NCBI GenBank assembly: GCA_021014945.1
Contig: MU266671.1
Span: forward strand, 1-23,899
DNA from: Leucogyrophana mollusca
Taxonomy: Eukaryota; Basidiomycota; Agaricomycetes; Boletales
DNA: 23,899 nt
Direction: 5' to 3'
Program-made: the position numbers and the translations under genes
In this document: positions 10,924 to 22,000 of the stretch, piece after piece
How the letters are laid out: each line of letters begins with the position of its first letter
Numbering within the stretch: position 1 is the first letter of the stretch
The notes under the pieces: model-generated
What the model was told of the DNA's origin: nothing
Seen by the model: the letters and a program-made list of their open reading frames with translations, nothing else
The model's database searches: none

Positions 10924-13023
10924 TTACTCCCCGGCCTTCCGCCCCCGGTCCCGCCACTCCATCGCGCGCGCGACCCAGCCCACCATGTCGACCTCGCGGT
11001 CCATGTCTGCGAGGAGCCAGGGGTGGTCCTGTGGGGTGGGTGGTGAGTTTATGTGGCCAGGGGCACAGATAGAAGGTGCAACAAAGGGAGGGGGGCCCGA
11101 TGAAGACCCAGTGAATCAGAATCAGAAACGTACCAGCAACTCCGGGTACGTAGCCCGCTCACTCGCGTTCTTCACGAGACACCTCCGAACCCAGTCCTTC
11201 GCGTCGGGGGTCCACCGGCTCTTCTTCCCCTTTCCGGGTCCATTTCCAGTTCCAGTTCCGGTGCCGTCCCCTGACTCGTCGACGACGCCGTTCTCTTCTA
11301 TGATCACCATAGGCGAGCCTTCTCTTCCGTCTTGTGGCGACCCCGACGCTTGACCACCACCAATGATCGGCCCGTCCACCTCTTCATCCCCATCCTCGGG
11401 CAGCCCCGGCGCCTCGCCCTCGACGATCGCGCTCAGCTGTGCAAAGACGTTTTCGTACGTTTCTGGGGGGTAGGGGTATCTGTGGGGGACGGGTTGAGTG
11501 TTAGCGGGGAGTACAGGGGAAGCGAAATAGGTGCGTGCATCGGTGGAAAGGGGGCGCATGGAGATTTGATGTCAATATAAGGGGAAATGACACGTAAAAT
11601 AAACGCCGCATGCAGAAAAAGAAACGCCGAGAGACAAGGACACGCTGACTCACCTCCCCTTTGCGATCTCGACGATCGACAAACCGAGGGACCATATATC
11701 GGCGCTGACGGTGTACGACGTAAAAGTATCATCAGCGTTAGGCGGGGACGCCGACGAGCCCTTTATCCGCTCGGGCTATGGCGACGTGAGCCGAATTCAA
11801 CCGCAAGTCCACTGAATGCAACACTTACGGCCATATAACTCTGGCACCCGACATTCGTGCGCGCAATACTCTTCTCGAGCTGGCCGCTGACGCCAAAGTC
11901 GCACAGCTTAACTTCGCCCTTTGTGTTTACGAGCACGTTTGTGGGTTTTACGTCGCGGTGCATGACGCCGAGGTGGTCTTTGAGGAAGGCGAGGCCGCGG
12001 GTCATGCTGGATGCGATGCGCGCAAGGACGGGTTCCGTCGGGCGGGCTGGATTGCGGGTGCGAGAGGCTGAGGTGGAGCTTGAGCTTGAGTTAGGGGGCG
12101 AGTGTTCGGACGTGAGGTTGACGTTTCCGCCAGCGGGGAAACAGCAGAGGGAAGCGAGAGAACCGCCGTCCATGTGCTCCATACAGTAATAGACACAAGA
12201 CTCGACGAAAAATGCGCCGTAAAATTCAACGATATAGGGAGATATAGCGCGGTGGAGTATGTCGAGTTCCATGAGAATGCCGTTTAGCTTTGAGGAGTCC
12301 AGCTCGAGGCGGATTTCCTTCATTGCCATCTCTACGTTTGTGGGGCGGTGAAGAACCTTTTTAACGGTTCCGTAGTTCCCGCGGCCGAGTTCGTTTTGGA
12401 GGGAGAGCTGTTCCATGTTTATAGCGTAAGATTTACCGTTCGAAAAGTCTACTCCAGAGGCATGGAGAACGGCTTTTCCGGCAAAGTTGAGACGGCCTGA
12501 GGGGTCGCTGGGGAGGTGGGGAGGTTAGTAGATAAATGTCGAGGACGAGGAGTGAACGTACACGATTCTACCAAAGTTTGCAAAGGGGGTATCGAAGCGG
12601 CGAGACTCTTCGGCGAGAGAGGGGCGGCCTGCGCCGAGGCCAGCGGCGGCTGGGCCGCCGCCGGAGACGTCCGTGGATATGTCGGAGAGCTTGAAACCCG
12701 GTTTAGGGCGGTTCATGCGGCCTTGGGGAATCGGGACGCCGCGACCACGTGTGCGAGGAGGAAAAGACTGGGGTTGGTGGAGGAGAGCGGGCTGTGGCGG
12801 GGGTTGTGACTGTTGTTGTTGGTCGGCGGATGGCGAACGGTTGAGCATCTGGGCGGTTAGGTTAGCAGAAGGACCGGATGAACTGGTCGCGGTGACATAC
12901 CGCAGACATCTTTGCTTGGAGCGAAGGTGGTATTGGTGTGTTTCCGGTTCTGTTTGCGAGCATTCCGCTTAGGTTTAGAGCGTTCCGTGGGCGCGGTTCG
13001 TTTGATGATGAAGAGGACGCCAT
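10924..13023 (-). CDS. PBS2: Pbs2-type MAP kinase kinase (HOG osmostress pathway)
   Basis: Dual-specificity kinase that phosphorylates the Hog1/p38-type MAP kinase in osmotic and oxidative stress (family knowledge). Exons (minus): 12901-13023, 12562-12848, 11829-12507, 11654-11775, 11134-11479, 10924-11028. They join to 1,662 nt (553 residues). The N-terminus (MASSSSSNEPRPRNALNLS, then TPIPPSLQAKMSA) is low complexity with the Pbs2-like PPSLQAKM motif. Kinase motifs are GRGNYGTV (178-185), catalytic HRDVKPTN from 320, and DFG 340-342. The activation loop SIARTNVGCQSYMAPERI carries the phospho-acceptors Ser350 and Thr354, and RTNVGCQSYM is diagnostic for Pbs2 over Ste7/Mkk types. YPYPPETYENVFAQL follows. 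Two insertions stand out: a Ser/Asn-rich loop (about 260-300) and an acidic/Gly-rich loop (about 425-480) before the last helices. The final exon encodes DMVGWVARAMEWR. Introns of 174 and 105 bp near the 3' end are longer than the rest. Confidence 0.94.
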
Positions 13024-13040
13024 CGTCGTGAAAAACTGGC

Positions 13041-13069
13041 GCTCGTCGTCTTCGTCGTCGTCGTCTTGG
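13041..13069 (-). repeat. GAC/GAA trinucleotide repeat in the PBS2 5' leader
   Basis: Immediately upstream of the PBS2 ATG the minus strand reads repeated GACGAC and GAAGAC triplets, ending about 18 bp before the start codon. It is a purine-rich simple repeat, most likely in the 5' UTR. It has no upstream ATG. Confidence 0.6.
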
Positions 13070-13095
13070 AGGAGTACAGATTATATCGCGATTAC

Positions 13096-13104
13096 CATAT
13101 ATAA
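13096..13104 (-). promoter_or_regulatory. Possible TATA box of the PBS2-like gene
   Basis: The minus strand reads TTATATATG about 73-81 bp upstream of the PBS2 ATG. A second, weaker AT-rich site (GATATAAT) lies nearer, around 13082-13089. Position and composition fit a fungal core promoter, but this is sequence-only evidence. Confidence 0.4.
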
Positions 13105-13157
13105 CACCGTCACATAGTCACAACAAATACCTCTGTCACGCTACGTCATACAACTCG

Positions 13158-14260
13158 TCACGCCCTGTAAAGCTCCACCACTAGGTCCCTGCTTCCATCT
13201 TTTGTGCCCTCAATTAATGCTGCGGTGGACAGCCCTGCCTCACATTGGCAGTCCGACTCGCGCATACTCAGCTCTTCACCGTGCCTCCAAAATAGCGTGT
13301 TGTTCTCCGGGTCTACATAGCCGGACGAGCTCACCAGGGTTCGTGTGACACCGGGCGAGTGCGTTACCCGACCAGCATCATCAGCAGCGTTGAGGGGAAT
13401 GACGAATAGCGCAGGGTCCTCAAGGATCTTGGTGTCGTAACGCGGGTTCGTCAACGGAGAAGGCCGGGGCTATGACGGAGGGTTAACGCAACGGGCCCTC
13501 AGTCACGCACAGTACCAGCTCCATGCCGAGGAGTCACATTGTTTTTCGAGCAATGAACGGTCACAGTACTCGTGTTGTCGCAAAATGCTTGAGCCACTAC
13601 AACACATCCCATCTTTCTGTATCACCCTAAATTTAACTGGATGAAATCCTCGATGAGGGCGGCGCCCCACGCCTACCTGCGAAGGAGTCAAAATGACGGT
13701 CGAAAAACTGGAAGTTGAGGACTTCTTTAGTTAGAGGTACGTACCTTGTGTTATCCATCCGTACACCCCCGTGCTCGGGACTCTTCTTCGACATGCGCTT
13801 CAGTGCCAAGGAGAGCGATAGGAGATCTACTACCGCCAGTCAACTTCACAAAGCACGCGCTTTCATGAGGCGATGTACAAAATCTGGCTACTTGCATCTA
13901 CCTCCGGCTACGCCATTGTGTGGACAGAGACGATATCGAATTCCACGCACACGAAACTCGGAAGACACGGGTCCGATCGCTACCCGGGCTGGTGATGTTG
14001 GCTGCACATAGCACCTTTATTTCAGTAGTGAGTGAAAGCTCATGCCCCAATTTCCCAAGCATACAGCTCACCGAGTTCAGTTACCATTTGTACTTTTTTG
14101 CTGTTCCATCCCGCTCGTGCAGTTCTTGCCGCCCACTCAGGTGGCCTGGGTTGACGATCCACTCGATGGTGAAGGTTTTGTCGATCATTATCACGATTTT
14201 TTGGTTTATGCTGTCCGTGCTGGACGATATCATCGGAGGAGACGACAAATGCGTACTCAT
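13158..14260 (-). CDS. Hypothetical protein, five exons, no family recognised
   Basis: Gene model assembled by hand. Exons (minus): 14085-14260, 13902-14014, 13745-13829, 13511-13616, 13158-13469. They join to 792 nt (263 residues) and every junction keeps frame. The ATG at 14258-14260 (MSTHLSSPP) follows an in-frame TGA directly. Stretches that read as real protein are KTFTIEWIVNPGHLSGRQEL, GIRYRLCPHNGVAGVDLL, MSKKSPEHGGVRMDNT, AFCDNTSTVTVHCSKNN and DTKILEDPALFVIPLN. There is no signal peptide and no clear membrane segment. Five cysteines are spread through the middle and two (in CQC) sit near the C-terminus. Introns are 70, 72, 128 and 41 bp. The last is short and the 128 bp one is long for this genome, so these two junctions are the weakest. 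No function can be assigned. It may be lineage-specific or partly decayed. Confidence 0.55.
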
Positions 14261-16046
14261 TCATCCATATTTTGATTTGCTTATTTACACGGACCCTACA
14301 GGTGATCGTTGTCAAACTGATTGCGTTAGAGGCACCCATCTATGGGGTCCAAGCAGTTGGCCAAGTTTTAATCCTTCGTACTCCGCGATATCTGATAAAA
14401 TCTCTTTCCCCAGATTGGAGGTTTTTGCGCGATTTCGTCCGGTTGTGCGATTGGAACCACAAGTCAAAAGGCCGTCTACCCTTCAACACCGCCGACGCAG
14501 CTGAGCTCAACCAAGTGTGCTCGTGTGCTCGACGATTGCCTGTTCTCCCGTCATAGGCAACGCGTTTGTCCAGAAGACCGAGGCATGACTTGTGCACATT
14601 CTGATACCCTACTTGACCTATGTGGACGCATTCTCAAGGTGTAACTGTCTTCTTCGTGTTGAGTAAGTCCTCATCCACAGCAATACAACAAACGACCAAT
14701 GAACGGCTCATGCATAGGTACGCCCCTATTGTCTCCCTCTGCGACTAGTCTACGAAATGCATGACATGGGACCCATGGATCCTAGCGGCGACGAAGGTTG
14801 CTCGGTTGTTGTAATAGTAGTGTGAACTACCACCACTCGACTTGACCACTGGGGTTCTTCGAATACGTGCCAATAGGAGTCACGATCAATATCTCCGTTT
14901 GTTTTTTGACTTCTAGGATACGCCTCAGACATTCCTGCTGTAGGTCTTGGGAGCTTAGTCGGGTCCTTATAACCCTGTGTTGACCCCACCTACGCCCTCC
15001 CATTCTAAAAACCTCCACAATGGCCACAATGCGCCTTACATTGCTGGTCGTCAGGAAGCCGTCCCATCGAGGGAGGTGGCAAGTGTCGCCTCTGCACACC
15101 GCCGCTTCAGCCGCGGTTCACGCCAGCACTTCTCCGTCGCCGGCTTGAATTCATCGAAAACCGCGTCCTCAGGGCGTTTTCTCAGTGTCTCCACCACCAT
15201 CTTCATCCCTGTCGCTGGAGGCGGGAAGTGCGCCGTCCTACCCACGCAAAAGCGCCATCGGCCAGTTTTATGCGAATGCGACGCGGTGTAGGTGACTATT
15301 TGTTGCGTCGGGCCAAGACGTGGTCCTTTCCCTTCGGGCATTGTTCGCCGTCTACTGTCAGACGGCGGGCTGCGTCACCTCGCGCATGGCCGGAGGCAGA
15401 TCCAGACCAAGACCTAGAGGAAAGACTCCACTTCGTATCGATGTAGGTGCTTGGTTTTCCCGGCGAGACCTTCTGCAGGAAGCAAACCTCTCGTGCCCAC
15501 ACGCTGGGTCTTGCATTGGTCCCGGAAGTGGAGAGATCGAGGTCCGCCAGAACCCTCGCCAGTCAGCGAGATGCGGCCCCATAGTACATCAGGTCGCTGG
15601 TGCTGATATCCCGATGACGGATGCCTCTCTTCCAAAGGTCACCGATGCCCTACAGGCAGTGTCAGCAAGGAAGGAAACATACAAGACAAGCGGACAAGAA
15701 TTCGGCGTCGGATAGCTCGACGATAGGTGAGAGCTTTTGGGAAAGACGGCGTAGCAGAGTGTGTCTGCCCTTCTCAGTGCTGGCAATTACCTCGTGGTTT
15801 TCCAGTGCGGCTGTGACCCTTCAGTGCGATTCAGGCCTTCGTCACCGCGGACTAGACATCCGTCACCGCAGACTGGGCCGTCATGATCTGCAAACCAGAA
15901 CTTTGTCACCTCAGTAAACTCGTTAATCTACAGTCACAAGGCTCTTAATATAAATGGAGGAAACTGAAGTCCAACCCGGAGTTACATAGTACAAAATGGG
16001 GACGGTAACTTACACCTGCAAACTTGAAGCCAGAATCTCCACCGGC
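14261..16046. other. 1.8 kb spacer without a supportable gene
   Basis: Open frames occur on both strands (for example plus 14977-15291 and 15320-15715; minus 15051-15341), but none shows a family motif or a splice chain I can follow. A TATA-like CTTATAA at 14966-14972, followed by an ATG at 15020 (MATMRLTLLVVRK), would suit a plus-strand gene. Its frame closes after 42 codons without a good donor. An imperfect 22 bp tandem repeat around CGTCACCGC sits at about 15841-15880. The region could hold a decayed gene or the 3' flank of the NLR-like gene. Confidence 0.4.
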
Positions 16047-19000
16047 TCATATGTATTTCGGAGTGGTGCCTTCCATGTATGCGACAGCTCGACGAAATTC
16101 GACCTCATCACGATTGTCACAGACTTGTACACCGCCCTCCCTCCACCCTTGCGCAACCTGAGGAACCGTCAGGTAGTCCGACATATCCAGGACTATAGGT
16201 GCGCCGGCCTCGTCCGTTGCACGCTCGAGAACCAAACGACCATGCCGACGCGCTGTCAAAAGCTTCACCCGCCGCATTTCGTTAGGTAGCCAAAGTAGCC
16301 GCTGCCCGTCTTCTCCTATGAGCCACCCATCGTCCCTGATGGTAGATGGACCCCCGGTAAGAATTTTGGAAGACAGCTTAAGGACAGGAAACAAGTAGTC
16401 GCGGGGGAAACTGGAGCTCGATACCAGTCGTCCTTGGGCGAGATGTGGGAGTTCTCCAAGGTGCCAGACGCAGATATCGCCATTTGTGAATAGGGCGATG
16501 AGTCGACTGCAGTCTGGACTAAGGAGTACCGAGCCTGTATGTTCTCCTCCAAATTGGTAATACGGTGATGTGAGCCGGCACATGCACGATCCATCGCTCA
16601 CATCAGTTATCTCAACCGAAGACGACCAGTGCCACCATTGCGCAACATAACGACTATCTGATAAGAAAATAGCACCATTGGTCCATTCCAGGCTGAAACT
16701 TCTGTGAATTTGAGTCAATGACGTAGCGGCGTCCACGAGATAAAGTGCATTGTTGAAGAGTAAGCGAGAGCCGTCGGGGGATAGTAACACATTGGTGTGT
16801 GGCTGTCGCCTTGCGAGGACAGTGTCGCACAGCGACGGACTCGCGCTCGTGTCCCATACTCGTAAGTCATCTCGCCCAATTAAGAGGACCTTTGCATGAC
16901 TTCCAAGGAAGGCGGCCGATTCAAAGTCGCCCGATTCAGAGTCGCCCGCATTTAAACGGTCACCAGAGCAGATCGTCACGAGATCGTCGTCAACAAGCCC
17001 CCATATCCAGGCACTTGTTGGACTGACACAGACGACGTGATTAGCAAGTGGCGAGAACGCGAGATAAATGATGCCAAAGTGCTTCAAAGACTGCTCCATG
17101 ATAGTCCCTGTGGCCTTGTCCCAGACTTGCACGGTATCCCCTCTCACCACCCAGGCGATTCTCCGCCCGTCGTTGGAAAAGGTAGGAACGGTGATTGACG
17201 AGTCACGGGTGGCAGCTAAATCCAGCTGATGAGCACCGGTTTCCACATTGAAAAAGCCAAGTGTGTGATCCTGATGGGCGAAAGCACTGGTCTTGCCATC
17301 CGAGGAGTGTGCAACCATAGGAGAATCCTGCGTCCGACGTAGCCAGATGGGGGCAGGTTGTAGTGCGGTGGGGGCTGTATGGAAGGCGTTCAGGATAGGG
17401 CAAAAGGCGGCATAACTGTCACGTACGATGTTCTGGTGAAAAGGGTGCTTGCCCGCCTGTGCTGAGTTCGATAGCTATTCCTCCGCCAGATTCATCGAAA
17501 AAAACAGCTTGCGCTTCGTCTGAGGACATTACAACACGTTGCACCTCTCTGGCAACATCGAAAATACCGGATATCGATAGCAGTAGTGAACCGGTATCCG
17601 CTCCGAGTACCTCTAAGCGGTTCAAGAGCGTACCACGATTCGAAGACTGGAACACAATGACCCGACATTTGCTCTCTGAGTTCACGAATGCAATCATTGA
17701 TGAACTGGCCCTGAGAATTGGCAATTGCTTTTTCCAAGCAAGACACCGCCCCTGCATATCCCACACGTAAATCATGTAGGCAGAACATGTCGCAAGCAAC
17801 AACCCGTCGTCGGAGAACGCAAGCTCGGTGAACTTGTTGTCACTCCACAATTCTGGGCCCGTGGGGCAGACCAACGAAAATTCATATCGGCCAAAGATTT
17901 CAATGAGGTTTATATGGCGAACAGCGACGAAATTGTCCTTGATTGGAGACCAGACCACCTTGACCACTGAACCGTTTGAATTCGAAGCCGACGTTTTCAG
18001 GACTTCACCCGTGATGCCATCCAGTAGCCCTATATTTCCGGATTCCGATACACATGTGATTTGGGTGGCATCCCTCGAGAGCTCTGCCCAACGCCAACGG
18101 TTGTCAGGCAGATCACATGGCGTCGACTGTGATGTCATGATGTCCACCATTCCAAGGCCAATTTTGTTGAGGTATACAGCCCTTCTTCCGTCAGCACACA
18201 GGTATAAAGCTTTGATGGACTTGGTGGCCACCACAGCTTGAGTGGTGCAAAGTTTACGGCCTGAAGCCACATCCCAGAGATGCAACCTGCCGTCATCCGA
18301 GGCAGCGACCACGCAAGTATTGTTTGGCGAGATGGCAAGTGACACCATAGTATGGCCTACTCCACAAAGCCTCTGCCTGAGTTTGCCGGTGCTAGGATTC
18401 CAGACCAAAAGGTCGTCGCCTGAAGATGCGGTGGCAACAAAAGAGCCATCTGGCGAAAAAGAGGCAGGGTGCTTTGCGTCTTCCATCACGAAGGACATAC
18501 ACGGCCATGTGGCAGCGCTTGAGGCCATTATACCGTCGCTCATAATTACCAGGGCTTGTTCGCCAGTGGGGGATAGTTGGAGGTGCTTCACAGATGGGGG
18601 TTGCCGATTAATGGGTTTCGTCAATGATGCAATATCCCATACTGTCACCGAGGTCGTGGACCAGCCAAATGAGCAAAATATGACCCTTTGCTTGCTAGCG
18701 CTGCAAATGGTGCCATATATGGGAAGCTGGAGGGTAGCAATATGTGTCATTGTCCCCATGTTCCAGATTTCAAAGGTTGTTTCCGAGTCCGAACAGGGCA
18801 CACCAAGAAACAGAAGACTGTCGATTGACCAAAACACCGACATGGAACTGTTCCGTGTTTGCCTTGGCCTTGACATCAACTGCTCGCCAGTGCTAGCGCT
18901 GTATATGTTAATGATAGATACCGGCCCCAGCGGACTGGGGCTTATATCTGTCTTAGCTCTCGCTGCAAGCCACTGCCCACATGGCGATATGAGGATGTCA

Positions 19001-22000
19001 AGGTGTCCAGGGATGGGGGTACCAATGAGGGCACCGGTCTCGGTGCTAAACACTCTGATCTCTCCCCCGAGAAGCTCGCATGCGACCCTTCGCACTTGAC
19101 TGTGAACTGGGAATGATGCCCGCAGAAGACCGATCGAACGAGCGTATGCCGGGGTGTTATCCATTCCGGTAAGCGCATCCAATATTGAGCAGGCTGCCGC
19201 CTCCCGCGTGCGTTTCAGAATGTATCGACCATGAAGCGATGCTTCTGCGACTTGATATTTCACCACCAATTCCCCAGTGAGGTAGCTCCAGATCTCAACA
19301 TATTTAACATATGGCGTGGAACGCTCACGTAGGAGAACGACACGGTCACCAACGAGAGAGATATCCCTCACATCAAGATATTCCTCGTGAGTCCGAAACG
19401 GGCCGCCCACAGCTCTGTACTCCACGGTGTCCCATACGAAAATAACACCATCCAAGTCCACAGAAGCCACTTTTGTACCATCGTCTGAGAAGGATATGGC
19501 GCGGATGGATGACCGATGGCCAATCAAAGGCTCCCCAGTAGGATTACATGTGTTGAGATCCCATAATCGCAAGGTCGTGTTATCGTGGACCCACGTGAAA
19601 CGAGAACCATCGGATGAAATTGCAGGATAGAAGTGTATCCCGCGATGCACGGGGAGGGTGAGCAAGGGTGATGGGGATTCAGGAAGATTGGTAAGCATTT
19701 TAGGGATTTGCGTCAGCGTGGGAGCAAATAGCTTGAAGATGGAGCTTTGGCGAGGGGTGAACGGGATTGCGGATGCGTATATATGTGCGGCACTGCACCG
19801 GATAGGCTCGTAGAACTGCCGCACGAAGCGACCGGCATCCTCGAGCAACAGGAGTACTTCATCAGACTGCGAGTGGTGCTAAACGCAGACCGTGAGCAAA
19901 AGGCAGAGTCTAACGTCCATGTCAGCCACTATACCTGAAACCAGGGTATAATCCGGTCAAGAGCATTCAGAATACCACCCGCATCACCCCACAGGCTCAT
20001 TACCTCGAACCAATGCAGCAGGTGAGTCGACAACCAGCCCTTCGCATCCTTAAACAACTTCCGGTCGTCGATGGCGACATCGGCCAAATGGAGATGCCAA
20101 TACAGGCATCCATATCGAACGTGCTCAGGCACATTTTGCTGCAGACGTTGGGAAAGATCTTTGACGTCCTGGTTCATCTTCGTGGGGTCATGGATACCGC
20201 AGATGTCGCGCTTTAGCATGCGCATTGCGTCGAAACAGCGAGAAGCCAGGAACCGACTGAATAACTCCTTGTCGATGTAAAAGCGAGAGTCGGTACAGCG
20301 CGTCGGCGATGTGAAGAAATCAAAAATGGATGCATGAAGTACTCGTATGAAGCCATCGTCTTTGCGCAACATGGATCCAAGCCGTGCAATGATAGAGCTG
20401 CAGGTCGTGAGCTCAAGCCGCGAGTCATCCGGCAGCAAAATGGGACGTTGTAAAACCCCGGCGTTGAGTCCAAGGAGTAGATCCAATCCTCGCTGGGTCA
20501 AAGGCGTTTTCGCGGTCACAATAGCGCCGATGATGTTACGCAAGTTGGATGTGCTGACGGATGAGGGCAAGTTTGTGGAGGCTTGCTTCAAGATACCTGT
20601 GTACAAGGCATCGAGAGCACCTCCCTGTCCAGTCAAGTGAACGCTGGCAGTAGAGACCATATAGTGTAGGGCAACCATTGGATCGTCGCTTCGGAGGATG
20701 AAATCGCAAGCTACTGAGGCCCAGATGAATAACCCGTCGGCATGACGTGCCAGCTCAGCCTTCGTCTCAGGCTCCAACCAGTCCGATGGAAGGGCATGGC
20801 GATCTGCGACCTCCAGCATCTGAACGGCGATGTAGCTAAGGATGTCCCTTGCCGTGCCATCGACACCGTCTATGGATTCCGACAGGCAGCCGCGCTCCAG
20901 GAAAGATCGGATATCTACCTCATGTCGGCTGACGAGAAATAGCTTGACGAAACGCGAGAAATTCGCCATCTCCTCCTTTATGGCCCCCAAGATATCTTGA
21001 CGGTCTCGCTCACCACCACATTCATCCAGCGCGTCGAGAACGATTACGATGGGACCAGAGAACACAATCTGGCTCATAGGTTCAATGATATACTTCTGTA
21101 GCTGCTCTTGTGGAGAGAATTGCATCATCTTCCCATGCGCTTTCACTGCAGCAAGAATATGGTCCTTGAGGGTGCTGGAGAAGGAAGCGAGCTGGTATGC
21201 GATGCTGCCAAAAAGAAAGGCGGGCCCGTTCCGACCGTCGACGTCGCGATTGAATCGAAAGCTTGCGCCTAGACGTCCGACTTTGGCAAAACGCGCAGCG
21301 ACCGTGTTTGCGATAGTCGACTTCCCGGTGCCGGCAACACCGTGCAGCCAGAAGGCTTGCTTTTCGCTCGGGTCTGCAACCCATGCCATGACATCGGAAA
21401 GAAGCTCCTGACGAGTGGTTGGTAGGCAGATGCGGTTGATGTCGCAACGCACCCCAGCGAGGTCGGTTCCAGGAAGATTCTCTAAGAGCATTGTTCGTTC
21501 TAACAGTGGGAGTCAGGGAGAACAAGGGCTTCGACGCCAACGACATCACGCACCCAGGTCTTTTATGTCTTGCGATAGGGTAGACAGCTCAACGATGCCT
21601 TGCCGGATGTCCTTGAATATTCTCAGAGCGACCAACTCAGACCTCGATTTAAATTGTTCCTTGAGCTCCTTGAAGGCTACGTTGTATTGTTCAATAGCCG
21701 AGTCCGTCGACGTGCTCATTGAGTTCCTTAGCGCCCGCTCTGCGACACCCTTGAAGTAAGTATTCGTGTATGAAGCAGAGACACGAGCGAACTGACTAGC
21801 AAACCCCTTTCCGCAGTATTCCCTGACGAACAACGCACACTCGTATATTTGCTGCATCATCTCGGAGACAATGCGGACCTGGCACTCTTCAATAACAGGC
21901 TGCGCGTCATGCAGGAAAGACAACATGTCTGCCGTTGTGGACCAAAGCCGCTGAACCTTTTGATCACGGTCCATTTGAGCGCCTATCGTCTATGGATATC

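Noticed and set aside
13920..14504. 194-codon plus-strand open frame
   Set aside because: It is partly antisense to the hand-built five-exon gene, where the minus strand gives a continuous spliced frame. No motif or splice context supports the plus frame, though this is not certain.
17475..17532. 58 bp GT-AG intron as the sole explanation for the WD40 frame change
   Set aside because: It has the right size and phase, but its donor (GTAATG) is weak and it would remove a well-formed WD strand (MSSDEAQAVFF, IAIELSTG). Kept only as an alternative.
18242..19099. 285-codon plus-strand open frame
   Set aside because: It is fully antisense to the WD40 exon of the NLR-like gene and reads as complementary-strand shadow.
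16047..21974. Treating the WD40, NACHT and helical open frames as separate genes
   Set aside because: Good splice sites at 19879-19934 and 21500-21553 join them in phase, and pre-WD motifs continue across the first junction.
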